A stretch of 64,000 bases of DNA. It comes from Alviniconcha marisindica. Its lineage: Eukaryota > Mollusca > Gastropoda > Provannidae. The notes under the pieces are model-generated. The model ran no database searches and was not told where the DNA came from. It was given only the letters and a program-made list of their open reading frames with translations. Position numbers and translations under genes: made by a program. This document shows, piece by piece, positions 21,816-35,300 of this stretch. The DNA is taken from the NCBI GenBank assembly GCA_018857735.1, contig JABMCL010002678.1:67501-131500 (forward strand). The letters are read 5' to 3'. Within the stretch, counting starts at the first letter, position 1, and each line of letters begins with the position of its first letter.

Positions 21816-23110
21816 GGAGTGCCGCTGCAGTCGGACTGGACCAGCAGGCTGGGTAGTGCAGCTGCGTTGCAGCCAGGTTTTTCTCAGGGAAAGGAGCCAG
21901 ATATAAATATCCCATTACCGTGTCTGGATCTGTAATGAGAACCTTTTGAATGACACGCGGGTGACTTACCTTTGATGAAAAACAAGCAGGTTAAGTTCTG
22001 TGCAGTAAGCTTGAAGGAGGAATGATCGACAACATCCATCAGTCTCATAGATGATAGTGTGTGGATGACAGTGGCGCCATTACTGTAATACATATTCATT
22101 GTCTCATCCAAACTTGTGTAGAGTGATAGATAGGTAACAGGTAAATAATTGGTTAGAATTAATACTCTGTCAGCTGTGTAGTTACGTCAGAGTGAGCATG
22201 TGTAGAGTGAAGCAGCAATGTTCTAAAATCGTAAATGATGATGTGTAGTCTTTAAAACGTTTTGGGGTGTGTGTGTGCATTTTAGTTCATACCTCTGTTT
22301 TGAAGTGAGTGTGATGCAACAGTCTGTGCTTAGCACCTACATGACCTGTTACTAAAAGCAAACAGCTGATAAGCGAAACACACTGTCCTGATGGATATAT
22401 GGAGCATTTGTCACCAGGGAAACTATATTTGCGTAGTTTAGTTCCCTTTTTACCGGTGCAAAACCTGGGGTAGGCTGTTAATCCTTAAGTGTTGGGTGGA
22501 GGTGGGATGCTTTGTACATTTACCAGGTTGGTACAGGCTGTTAGACTGCGCAGTCCTGTTTAGAATGGAATAATATGAGACAGATTGTTTGCACTGTGCA
22601 TGACGGACAACAGGAAATTACTTAACGCTGTGGCCCAATTTTTCTGTCTCTTATATTTGTTTCCAGTAGTATCTGATCCCACCCCTTTCTTTGGCCTTTT
22701 TTTTGGGGGGGGGGGGGGGGGACACACTTAATTTGTGACAGATCATACACTGTTAAAAGTTGTTTCAACAGATTATACAATTTTCAAAACTGATTTTCAA
22801 CAGACTGTAAAACTATTGAGATGCTTGCTTTCAACAAACCACGCAACATTTAGTGAGATTTAATTTTCAACAAACTGTAAAAAGTACTGAGACTTTTGTT
22901 TTCAGCACGGCACTGTAAAACTATTGGAACTTTTTGTTTTCAGCAGACCATAGAACTGTTGGGACTCTGTCTGTCTCTGTCTCTGTCTCTGTCTCTCTCT
23001 CTGTTGCAGCTATGTTGAGTCTTCCCACCACAACTACCACATCCACAGTGCATTGAAAGGTTGTCTTGACTTTGTCTCTAAAGACACTGCTCTCAATAAA
23101 ATAAAAAAAT
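21816..23110. other. Intergenic / distal 3' UTR unique sequence with a candidate poly(A) signal
   Basis: Mainly unique, with a poly(G) run at 22703-22722 and a (CTGTCT)n run near 22970-23005. AATAAA at 23095-23100 (CTCAATAAAATAAAA) is the first good polyadenylation hexamer downstream of the septin stop. Use by the septin mRNA would make a 4.4-kb 3' UTR; not demonstrable here. Confidence 0.25.
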
Positions 23111-24103
23111 GACTCGCTTTGCGGTGATCAAGGAAGAATGAGTAACTTTGTACATGGTGTACTATACCTGGGTATGTCTATTATTTATTATATATTCCTG
23201 AACTTGTACGTATTGGGTAACTCCAAATAAGTGTATTCCCTTTTTCAGGTTCATCTAATTATTTGTTTCGTGTTCTACCCACAATTGTTTCACTGTGAAC
23301 TTAATGTAGTGAAAAAGTATATATACAGTTGTCGTGTTGACTATAAGTATAGAATTTCATTCTTTGAGTGTGAGAAGAACTGTGTGCAATATAAAATTGG
23401 TCACTGGAAGAGATCTGACACACACATAATATGCTTTTGGACAGAAATGAATTTCATGACAAATTAGAAGGGCAAAAATGGCACTGTATCACAAATATAT
23501 TGTTCCTGCACCATAAAAGGTCTCTGTTTGTTTGACTGTATGATCAGCATTTGATTGTTTAATTTGAAAAATCTGAAGAAGAAAAAAGGTGTGTTTTTAT
23601 TATTATTGCAGACCAAATGATATCATAAAAAGTGTTGTTTTTTAAAGTATAAAAGGGAAGAAGAAGAAAAAAGAGGAATGAATAAACATGCAAAATCTCA
23701 TGAAAAGTAAAATGTATTGCAATTTCATTATTTCAGTGTTGTCATGTGAAGAGAATATGTGTGACTTTGACGTTGAAATGTGAACATTCATTTCTGTTGT
23801 GTTTGTGATACATAAAATATTAAATGTAGACAAGAGATAGTTATTGTACTGACGTAAATGATTTTCATGTCTGTTTCCGCACTGTCAGTTGACCAAATCA
23901 GTGCTGCATTTTGTAATTTCAAGCAGTTGATGTAGTGTGTGTGTGTGTTTTTATTTTTATTTTTTATTGTCAGAAATTGTGGGATATTATATTTTGTGTA
24001 AGCTACTGTATATGCTGAGTTCCAATAATTATGTGGATTTGTGCAACTGTTGAACTGCATGCATGTATGTGTGTGCGTGCATGTGTGTGATGCATGTGTG
24101 TGA

Positions 24104-24159
<56 letters not shown>

Positions 24160-24539
24160 ATGTGTGCTTGCATGTATGTGTTTAACCAGGAACAGGACCA
24201 CAAAAATTGAAGTATGAAAGAAGACAAATAGATGCCACTGACCATAGATTCTCACTGTACTGTGTACAACACGTACTTATACAATTCACATATATGTATA
24301 TTATATATATATGTTTAAATGCTTTACTTGTTTTTATGTTTTCTGTGAACTCTAGGCGTCTTATGTAAATGAGTGAATAAACTCAGCTTGATTTTTGTGG
24401 TTAAATTTGTATTCTTGTTATTATTATTTTAGTTCCTCTTTTCTTATTACTATAAAATGTGCATTCAAGGTGCTCCAAGCTAATCTTTTGTTTCCACCCC
24501 CCTGTTGTTTTTTCTTGAATAAAAACTTTTTCAGTCATA

Positions 24540-24614
<75 letters not shown>

Positions 24615-24950
24615 ATGCCTGCATGTGTGCATGCATGCTTGTGTGTGTGTGTGTGTGTGTGTATCTGTGTGTGATTGAGTTGGAGCAAAATAAAAGGTGC
24701 ATCAGTGCCAGTAAGATCTTTGGTTTAAAGAAGTTAAACACATGTATAGTCAAGAGAGCCATTGAGACAGTCATATGATAGAAATAATGTGGATTGGCTT
24801 TACACATGAAAAAAATAACAGTATAATTTAGAAGTGTGATGATATTACTGATTTTAGTCCTGTACAGCGGTGCTCTTGAAAACAAATTCTGACCAAATCT
24901 AATATAACTCTGCTTTAAAAATTGTCTTAACCTAGAAGATTCAACCCGGC
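23111..24950. repeat. Intergenic AT-rich sequence with two (TG)n microsatellites
   Basis: TG arrays at about 24061-24172 and 24543-24665; the rest is AT-rich and unique. No supported gene on either strand. Confidence 0.7.
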
Positions 24951-25189
24951 TGTGGTAACACCGAGGAAACTACCGTGCCGTCTCGTCCAATTTTAATATT
25001 CATTTTGCTCCTGATGTCATGTATAATCTCAGAAATTATAAGCACTGAAAAGAATCTTCAGCTTGACGAAGAAGGCTTGGGTGGCACTTGTCAAAGAAGA
25101 CCGTAAATTACTTTCACTTTCGGAATTATAAAACAGTGAGAGTTTGTTCCCTTATTCTCAAACTGCGAAGTTTCCCAAGTAGTATCTCT

Positions 25190-25372
25190 GCCCAAATCGA
25201 TTGCATTCTAAACGTCACTTCCGCTTTACATGCGCATCGGGGATCGAATAAATTACTGTTTTGTCTGAAAGTATCATAACAAAGACGAATTGCAACTGAA
25301 GTGATCAACAATATAACAAAGGTATGCATAGAGACGGCTGATTATTGTTTAAGGGTTGGAACAAGGGCCTGT
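25190..25372 (+). promoter_or_regulatory. Speculative TATA-less promoter and 5' UTR exon of the SRRM2-like gene
   Basis: CACTTCCGC (ETS-type site, 25216) and ATGCGCATCG (NRF-1-like half-palindrome, about 25230) stand close together, the usual make-up of a housekeeping promoter. Possible first-exon donors follow at 25322 (AAAG|GTATGC) and 25371 (CCT|GTAAGT). The SRRM2 start exon opens with an acceptor and 14 UTR bases, so an upstream 5' UTR exon must exist. Linking it to this site is inference. Confidence 0.25.
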
Positions 25373-26456
25373 AAGTTCGAAAAACGATTACTTCAAAGCG
25401 AACTGGAAGCGATCGTTTATCCAACGCTTGCATCAACATGGAACAAACAGGAAGGCCGACAGGAACTGCGAGCCTATCTTTACTGATCGAGTTTTTTTTG
25501 ATTCAGTGACTGATCCAAAGTTGATTCAGTTTTCCATACTTCCAGATATTGCGCTCTGGTAATTTCTGATTTTACTGTCCTAAATTTTGTTGCGTCATCT
25601 GACTTCCACTAAGTTCCAATTTTGTTCATTTTGGGGTCGCACTTGCTGCTTGGAAAGCCGATTCAGCCTTCTAGCCGTGTTTTACGTAACGAACGCACAT
25701 AATGGACAACAGAAAGTCTTTCGGACCATCTTTTGGAGTCCCCCGTGTGTATACGCGTGCAAAACGATCACAGCATACATTAGAGTTTAGACCATTTAAA
25801 GATCCTGTACTCGTGTCACACTCACAGTCTTCCAAATGATCATGATGAAGGTGTCAAGTCACTTCATACGAATTAACGACACAAGAAAAACATAATTAAA
25901 TTATTTGGATTATGTTCATAATCATATCAGTCCCGATTCTGTAGTTAACTATTGTTTCAGGTATGCCGTATACAAATTCATTGCAAAATGGCAGATTCTG
26001 AAGGATACAAATTACAATGGGTTTACAAAAACTGTACAAGTTAGAACCTAGACCTGCTTGGTGACAATTGTGATGTAGACCTTTTATTAGTGTTAGTCTT
26101 TACACTTCCAGTTGGATTTTTGTGGTATGCTGTTTCATTCATATTTTGAACTTCACATATATATTTGTAACTTAACTCCTAACTCCCATCTTTGCACTAA
26201 TCTTGATGACATTGACTGATTGAGTATTCACAAAACTTTAGGGTACATTTTGAAAGTTAGGTGAGAAATGTAGTATCAAAAGGTAAACGTAATTTAAGGA
26301 TTTTATAGCACAGTAAATGGAACAGCCCATCATTGAAAAAGGAGGACTCAGGTTATTGCTGCTTTCCCTCTTCATCATGATTGCCATCTAATGAGCTGTA
26401 GCCTGTAATCTGTTCAGATCAATGTTCCTTTTGATCTAGGTACTTCAGAGTGAGTT

Positions 26457-26945
26457 GACTGATTGATGATCGCTTATATAGCTCTATTCTCGCTCTCTTG
26501 AGCAGACTCACTGCGCTCGCATGTGGTTCTACATGAGTGACTAGCTTTATAGCGCGTTTTTTTTTTTTTTTGGTTGAATATCCACCGAAGTGGTATACTT
26601 ACAACGCTGGCATGGCTGGTGCCACATGAAACTGCAGCTGTCTCGGCGCAAGTCCAGTGTACACCATTATCCATATAACCATGCACCATGTCACTTCATG
26701 CAAAGCCACATATGTAAGGTGTATGCGTGTTTAGCTGTAACCTGCCATTTGCACTTTTGGCAGAATGACCGGGATATTTTACATGCTACTGCGGTAACAC
26801 GGGGGTGGAAAGGATACCGAAATTAGAGTCAGCACAGAAAGTCGACCCTGGAGAAGAAAATTCTCCTGCCGCTCCAGCAGGGATTCGAACCCGTGACCTT
26901 TCAATCATGAGTCCGGCGCTCTAACCACTGAGCTATCCCTGCTCT
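26457..26945 (-). mobile_element. tRNA-derived SINE, family A, copy 2 (intact head)
   Basis: On the minus strand it begins GCAGGGATAGCTCAGTGGTT (A box), continues to GGGTTCGAATCCCTGC (B box), then the conserved body, ending in a GATT tail at 26457. Best-preserved head of the three long copies. A pol III SINE, not a functional tRNA gene. Confidence 0.9.
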
Positions 26946-27061
26946 GAGCTATGAGCTCTTTTCGCTGATTTGAAAGTGGACTCTGTGTGTACCTTAGTCA
27001 AACGTACCAGGTTTTCTGTGCCACCATGGAAACTGAATTAATGGAACAGTGAAACTAAAAG

Positions 27062-27115
27062 TGTTTAGTAAGTAAGTAAACATGGTGCTTAACGTCCACA
27101 GAAACAATAAAAGTG
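27062..27115 (-). mobile_element. SINE tail fragment (GTAA repeats)
   Basis: AGTAAGTAAGTAAACATGGT then GCTTAACGTCCACAG, a variant of the tail also at 36298 and 50137. Confidence 0.5.
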
Positions 27116-28908
27116 TTTAATTTTTTTTTGATGTTATATACTTACAGTTACACTGTTACAGAGATCAGTGACTTTGCTGCCTGCCACATAGCTTTTCATG
27201 TTAAAGTTAAAGAGCTTTATGGTCGAATTCAAACACTTGATGTTGGTGTTTTGCTGCTGTGGTCTGAGGCTTACTGTGACCTACATTCAGATAAGTGAGG
27301 CCAGAAGGTGGCATCTAAAATACAGTAAAAGCTGTCTGGAATGTGTGCATAAATTGATAAAATAAGGTGACACTGTCATCAGCCCCTCTACGTGGAATGA
27401 CCTTCCTCTTCCTCTTCCTCTTCCTCTTCAGTCCAAAAGAAAGCCTCTCACTGTCTCAGGACTCCAGATCCAACCTTAAAATGTTTCTTTTTCCAAGCCA
27501 TTAGCAGGGGTCACAAACACTTTTTAGAACTTGTGTATGTGCAGCAAATATAGTGTCACGAAGATAATGTGCACTACTGTACTACTGCTACTTGCTAGTA
27601 CTACAACCAACCAAACATGAAAGCATGATGCCACACACTGATACTGTGATAGTGATGTAAATCATGACGCTTTTTTTTAAAGAACAATCCTGCACATGCC
27701 TAGCTTTAAAACCTCTGCCTCTCATGCCAACTGCAGAATTCTGTGCAAGCCCAGTGAATAACAGCATGACGTTTGGTGTCCTTGAGCTTAGGACCCTCCG
27801 TGACAACGAATCTTTTTTTTTTTTTTTAACCAGTGCCTGGTTAGATCTTGGCCTTTCAATAATTATAGTTTCATTTGTACTGGCAGATTCCTGGCTGGTC
27901 TGTTTACGTTCTTGGGTAGGCAGTCTCATGTTAACCAGCGGAGCTAGTGGAAGGAAACGGTTCAGAAAAGTTGTATCATTAAGTACTACTAATTCTACCT
28001 TAGTATTATACTATTATAGTATTAATATGTCATTGTGATTATGGAGAAAAAAAGAGAAAGTCAGGGTTTTCTGCGTGGTCTTTCGCACATGATGCTTAGT
28101 TGCAAAATGTGGTCCTGCATGCAATGAACAATGGGAAATTATAGTGTTACTGGACACTAGTAAAGTATTAGTATTAGTACTACTAGCACTACTACTACTG
28201 TACTAGTAATGTGGCCAGAAAGTGACCTATGGGGTGAACTACCACTGACCTCATTTGATGTCACCCACCCTGGCCTGCCACTAGTGCCAGCTGTCTCTGT
28301 TGATACGTTTTGACAACCTGCTTTACACAGAGTTGGCATAAAGCCTTTAATTAAGACACATTCTGTCATAGATACAGATCTGGACTTTTTTGTAATTATG
28401 CGTCAGGGTTTGATTAAGTGCCTGAGAGGGGTTTATATTGCATTAAAACGTTTTTTCTGTGTCTTTGATCATTTGTGACCCCAGCAATAAACCTGCCACA
28501 TTTTCTCCTTTCATGGGGTCATTTTTCTCCACTGTTGGCTCCTGCTGGTGAAAATTATGTTTGTAAATTGTGTATAGTGTACTTGAGGGGAGGGGGGTGG
28601 GGGTCTGTCTGTCTGTGGCTGCTTACATTTGTGTTGCCAGACAAGATTTTGTGCCTTCTATTTCTAAATTCTTTAATTATTATCATGATAAAAAACAAAA
28701 ACATTTTTGAATCTACATAGAACTGAAAGTGTTACAAAGTTATCCAGTACATTTTCATGGGAGGTTACCGTATCATTATGTCTTTGCAGGCCTGGTCTAT
28801 GGCACTAGCACTATACACTTTTTTATATCAGTAATTTTGATTAAATTATTAAAATGTATTGCAATTATTATTTTTTGATTTACTTTAGTTTAAACTTTGT
28901 CTTTGCAG
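27116..28908. other. Intergenic / upstream intron sequence before the SRRM2 start exon
   Basis: AT-rich unique sequence with CTTCCT repeats near 27400-27430 and TACTACTAG repeats near 28165-28205. The final part becomes the pyrimidine tract and TTTGCAG acceptor at 28908. I see nothing coding in it. Confidence 0.5.
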
Positions 28909-28922
28909 TGAGCTGATCCAGA

Positions 28923-29161
28923 ATGTACAATGGCATTGGACTCAGCACTGCACGTGGCAGTGGCACAAACGGATTTGTGCAGAGGAATTTATCCTCTGTG
29001 AAACGGACCAAGGACAGAGTTGACTACCGAACAGAGGAAGATGTGGCTCGACTTGAAAAGCAACTGAACCGACAGCCCAATGCAGAAATACTCAGCCATG
29101 ACCGCAAGCGCCGAGTGGAACTCAAGTGTATGGAGATGCACGAGCTTATGGAAGAGCAAGG
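28923..29161 (+). CDS. SRRM2: SRRM2-like coding exon 1 (N-terminal signature)
   Basis: The acceptor TTTGCAG ends at 28908. An in-frame TGA at 28914-28916 precedes the ATG at 28923, fixing the start. It encodes 79 residues plus two bases: MYNGIGLSTARGSGTNGFVQ, then a Lys/Arg-rich stretch, then the first cwf21 helix with HDRKRRVELKCMEMHELMEE. Donor GTAAGT at 29162. Confidence 0.95.
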
Positions 29162-30040
29162 GTAAGTCTGAACTCTCAGTCTCATCTTGTGCTTCTTTCT
29201 TAACCCTTTCACTCCCAACCATGCATTCTGTCACAGATTCATGACGAGCCAGTTTCGAGCAACATTCTGGGAGACCCAGGGAATCCTGATCACATGATCA
29301 AAGAAAACGTGTGATGACGTAGAAGCTTGCTTGCAAATGGTGCCATTTTCATTGTATTTTGGACTTATTAATAATAATATTAATAAATAATAATTAAAGT
29401 ATTTGTAAAGCGCAAAATCCTGGAATTATTAATTATTATATGATAAAGTTGATTAAGTAAAAACTTTTTTTAATCACTAAGTTTTCAACATTAATTTGTC
29501 AGATCTCCACACCAAGATGGTGTTGTGGCACTTCATTTCAAATGAAGTGATTTGTATTACTCATTTAATGTGGGTGTTCTGGGCAATGGGGTTGAAAGCG
29601 GCAAAGAAAACATGTTTGGAGAAGAGGGGGATGCCGAGTTTGAACTGATGTCAACGGTAGTGACAGTGACTATCCAAAGAAAGTTTTGAGAAGGCAAACA
29701 AACTCAGTGCATCAAGGGGTAGGGGATGCACTCAGGCAGCCATGGGAGAAAAATGCAATGTAGTTGTAATTGTGGTAAGTGATGAGGACAACAAGCACAA
29801 GCTGCTGTTGGAGAACAAGTATGTGGCAATTATACTTGATGCTTCTGTGTGGCTAACATAATAATACAAAAAATTAAAGTCAAAATTTGTAAAGCGCCTA
29901 CCCTGCGGCTCAAAGCGCTGAACAAGCATAGTAAAACACACATAAGATACATTGAGATGGAAATGTTATGAGCAATAAATATAAAAAAATTAAAGCTGAA
30001 ACATAGTGTAGACAAGGGTTCAAGCATAACTGCAAAAGAT

Positions 30041-30112
<72 letters not shown>

Positions 30113-31564
30113 TACAGACTGATAGGGGTGATAGACAATGTTGCTTAGCTGAAATATTCTGAGAAGAGAATTCTTGATTATGTTAAAAGTGTAATGCTAA
30201 AATTTTGTGGAAATGGTGAAGTGCTGGGAGTGAAATGGTTAAACATCTAAGATCATCTTGATTGTTGTATGTTAACATAACTGTAGTATAACTGTAATTT
30301 GTATAAAGATCATACAAAAACAAAAACAAAGAATATTTGACTTAGCTTATTGATTCTGTGCAAAACATTAAGTGAAATCACCTGGCACTAGTACCAGTAG
30401 TGGCAGTGTTTTTTTGAGCCTAACACAGTAACAGTAGCACCAAGAGCAAGTGTTCAGTTTCTGCTTTTCACATTACAGACGTATTTTGTTTAACACTTGA
30501 CCAAAGTCATAATTAAACAAAGAGTATTGGAAATTGAATGAGGTATGTGCTGCTGAAGTCCTGTATCTATGTTTCTGGAAAGTCTGGTGAATCAGGACTG
30601 ATATTGATAAATGTATGGATTCAGGTTATTATTTTTATGAATCAAAGCACTAATCACATTTTGCATGCTGCTGCTAAAGGCAGCAAGAACAACTCCACAC
30701 ATTTGAAGAAAATCAGTCTTGGGGAGTTTTCTCCCTTCCTGTTTTTATGACCCGTTGCATTTAACTTTCGAGTAACCACTGAGAGTGAGACTCCACAACA
30801 GTAGTCGACTAGCATGGTACTTTGTTTATAGAATAGATGAGGCAGATTTTTGTCTGCATTCTTCTTGTCTCCTGATCTGAAACAATCCTTTCTCACTTGG
30901 TGTTGTTTGAAGCTGGTAACTCAGTAATTGATAATGTGATATGCTGGCAACTCTGAAATCAGTTTATTCAAAAGCCGTCCCCTTCCTCCTTGTGCCTCTT
31001 AATCTTGTAGCCCTTTTGTGGCTACAGTGGGTCTGTGTCTGGTGACCCTGCTGAACAATTTGAGAACTCAAAAGAGTCAAACGGTCAGAAAGAATGCCTC
31101 AGGCAAAATGATTAAAAATAAAATTACTAAGTTCACCGATTAAAAACTGATCCAGGTGTTCTATTAATTGTTGTATCCCTAATTATTTTGTAATTTGCCG
31201 TCTTCACATTTTGGTTGAGAGGCTGGCTTCTTGAAAGTGACAGTAGGTTTGGAGTTGGACAGAGGGTGACCACAGGGCTGGACAGAGACTGAGTGAGAGA
31301 GGATAAAGGATGTTGTAAAACGATGTACACCACCCCCCCCCCCACAACCCCCGTGTGAAGGGATCCTCTAGACATGCTGGAACACACAGCAGTTATAGCA
31401 TGCACAGTACAGCAGCATTTCGTCTTGGTTATGGTAGTAATGGTAGTAACTAGTATTGTCAGTATGCTTGTGTGTGCTGTTGTCAGTATATGTGTGTGCG
31501 TGTATGCACTTAGACTAGTTTCTGTGGGCAAGATTTTGTGCTTTATAAATACGTCAATGATTTA

Positions 31565-31595
<31 letters not shown>

Positions 31596-32300
31596 AGTGA
31601 TAACAACTGGTATTGTACTGGTATGTAGAAGTGGTAGGGTTACAGCAGGGGGTCCAAATGGAGTAGAAATTGATTGGAGAAATCCTGCAGGGCACTGGCA
31701 GAGCAGAGGTAGGTGACCGTTACGCTAAGTTGCAGCACTCCAGCGCCCAGGCCGGCTGTCTTGAGGAGCCCTTCACACAGGGGGAGTTTGGCTGCCCAGC
31801 CCTCCCATCATAATCATATTGATTTGTGGGAGGCCAGGCACGCTCTTTGTATTCCTCTCTCTGCCTCCTTGGCCACTGTCAATTTATCCCTGGTGCTGAT
31901 GTGGGCATCTTTCTCTGCAGACGCTCGCTCTATCTACGCTTTTGTGCACACAGGATGTCGTGTCTGGTCACTGGCATACAGACTGACGGCTCCTGCACAC
32001 ACACACACGTGCACGCACACACACATGCGCGTGCGCGCGTGTGCACACACAGACACCCACCCACACACACATGCGCGTGCACACACACACATACACAATG
32101 TCAATGAATTTACTGGCTCATTATAATTAAAAGCAATCAAAAACAAGAACTCAGTGACTGGGTTTGATGAAAACAGGAAATTATTGCCAGGAAGTTTATC
32201 ATTTAAGTACTTTATGTATGTATCTGATCTGTTTTGCTAGTAAGTGAAATAGACTAGAGAATCCAGTAATATGTTGTGTGTGGCCATGGAGGAAATGGAT

Positions 32301-32349
<49 letters not shown>

Positions 32350-35300
32350 GTAATATTAGATCTATTTGTGTAATAATTAATATACACTACTTTTCACAAC
32401 ATTCCACTTGCAAAAAATCCTTAAATCCTTAAATGGTCTAAGTCTAAAACAGTCCAGATTATTATGCCAAATATATTGTGTTTACAAAGTTACAATTAAG
32501 TCTGGTTTTGCTGTTGTGCCTCAGTGTTAACTGTTATACAGATTTGAAATCTTTTGTTGGTGATTGACACTTTTGACACAGTTTCTGATGGCGTGCCATT
32601 GTGTGAAAGACACCGAATAATAACTGAGGCACAAAATCGTTTCTATCAAATAAGTCATGAAATTTTACCAAGGCTTTCACAGTTTCAGGCAAACTTTTAT
32701 CTTTTTGTAACACAAGGAAGGAAAACACTGTTTTAAAATTATTATATATTGGTCATTCTTATTTGACATTCATTTATTTTGAGAGAAAAAAGAGGCTCCT
32801 GTTTGTGTTGCGTGTAATACTGCACTTGCAATTAAACCTATATTGATTGAATGTGCTGACTTGTTGGAAGTCAGGCAAAAATATTTCGAACAGAAGTCTT
32901 TGTATTCGCTCTTTCGGAATGTGAGTCCTGAAATCATTTTTGACTTCTTGCGTGAGATTGGTGTGTTTTATAAAATATGAAGCGTGTGACGGTAATGGTT
33001 TTTTCAAGTATTTTTAAAGAATTGTTCATTTTTTTTTACGTAGAATGTTTTACAATTCCATTTATAATTTTATTTTACAAAATATGGATCATGTTAAGGT
33101 AACGCATGTACATTTTTAGAGTTGTATTTTTTTTTTTTTACATAGAACGTTTTACAATCCGCTTTATAAATAATCACAAAAAAACACTAAATTTGTTGCT
33201 AGCCCTGATATAACCCTTTGTGGTTGACTGGGCTCAAAGCACCAACTAACTAACTAACTAACCTCTATGACTACACACATGTGAGGCTCATAGCGCTATA
33301 CATGGAACATTATGACAATACATGATTTAATCATGCATTACATATATATATATATATATCTGATTATCTCACTCTATCCCTCCCCCTCCCCATGTCCACA
33401 CGCGCACACCCACACACACATGAAACACGAGTTCAAGCAAATTATCTTTGTCTTTCGGCTTTTTGTCATTGAAATAAAACGAACAGACAAATTATGTGTG
33501 TTTTTCGGGATGGAAGTTGAAACATTCTCAGGGTCAACAATGTGGGACTGGTACTAATGGTATATATACCTCATTTGTCCCACACCCTTTTAGTTTTGAC
33601 TGACGAAGCTTTCTTTTCCATTTAATGTGGAGCATTTAAAAAATCCTCACAACTTTTTTTCTCCTTCCAGAGTTTCGTTTCTGTGTCTGAATTGGATGTT
33701 TTCCTCATTTGATGTTATTTCTTTCTCTCCATTTGTTCTGGTACCATTGCCAGAGCTCCGCAGTCACTGATTTGGAACTAAGGGAGAAGAATGGTGTTCG
33801 AATCAAATTAAGCCAGCGCCTGATTGGATGGGCTCGTGGAGGAAGGCGGCATTTGTTTTTATGGCATTTCTGTGAATTCAAGCCTTTCGTCTCCAGTTTT
33901 GTTGTTGTTCATGCCTTTGTATACACGTAAGCCTAAGAATCTGGCATCTTTTGAGCTACAGTGCAGGAAGGCTAAAAAAAAGAATAATCTTTTTTTTATT
34001 GTTCTTCTTGAGGGGAGGAGGGGGGGGGGGATTTTCTGCTTCGTCTTCTTCTTTTCTAATCTTATTTATTCAATTATTGCTCTTTTTTTCTCGTCTGCTT
34101 TTCTGTTCTGCCTCCTCAGACTAATGAACCTTCGGAGAGAGAAAAAATATGCCTTTTTTTAATTTTTTTATTTGTTTTATTTTGTACATTTGTTCTTAGC
34201 CTTCTTTTGTCCTTGCTCACATTGTAATTGTTGTTCTCCTGTTTCTTCTTCCTCTTCTTCTAGTTCTACCTCTTTTGAACTCCTTTTATTCATCCTTTTA
34301 CCTGTACATGTTCGTTTTGTTTGGGTTCTTCTCCACCGCACCCCCACCCCACCCCCCTTTCATTTTTCTTTCTTCTTCATCAATCTTGTTATTTGTCATC
34401 TTGAAGTTTTCCTACTGGAACTCTGTTTCTTGTTCTCCTCATTCTCTTCGACATCATCTTTCAGTAATAACACTTTTAACACTAACAGTAGTAAAATGTC
34501 TGGGCTTTGAACAGTTTTGAATCAAGTGGCCACAGTGCAGGTTGTTACAAATGATGAGGTTGGCTCGGAAAAGGTTGTTTTACTACTTTTAGCTTCCACC
34601 AGGGCTGAACTCTTCTTTCAACTTTCCTCCATCCAAATTGGTTCTTGATTGCACCTCATTCATTACCAGTGTCACAAGATTTATTGCCATTTGCGTGCTC
34701 TGTTTTGGTTGGAGGTTTGGGTGCTTGGGCGCAGAATCGATGGATGTTGTGTCTGGGTAGTCATGCAACAGAGAAATTGGGTTGACGGAAAACAACACAT
34801 GCAATAGCACCACCCATTTACTTCTGACACTCTTTGTAGCTCTCCAGTGGGTCCTTTTTTTCTCTCTCCTTCCCCCCACCCCCCTCTTACTCTTAGGGAG
34901 GATCTTTCCCATACATTTAGGATAATGGGGTTAGTGATCAGTGAGGTGGACAGGGACTAGGTGGTGTGTTATGATAATGTCATGACTTGTCTGGAGACCA
35001 AAGAAGATTTTCTTCTGTAATGACATTGCCACTGCCAGAATGGAAACCGTTTTTCTTCACTTTCATGACCAACAAATTAGTTTGGCTGAGTACAGCATCT
35101 TCCATTTCATGTGTGTGTGTGTTGCCAGTGGATTGACTTTCCATACATGATTATTGATAGTTTTCTGGACTATGTTACAGCGTGTACAAACCCCTCTTTT
35201 CAGTGGAAGCTCTCTTTTATTAGTTTTAAGACCACCCTCTAATTAAACGAAGAAAAAGTGGCCCTAAAACAAAAGTTAAAAGAGGGATGGTCCAGGTCCT

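Noticed and set aside
26880..26945. tRNA gene on the minus strand
   Set aside because: A and B boxes are good, but the same head sits on multiple copies with a shared 400-base body and GATT tail, so it is a SINE promoter.
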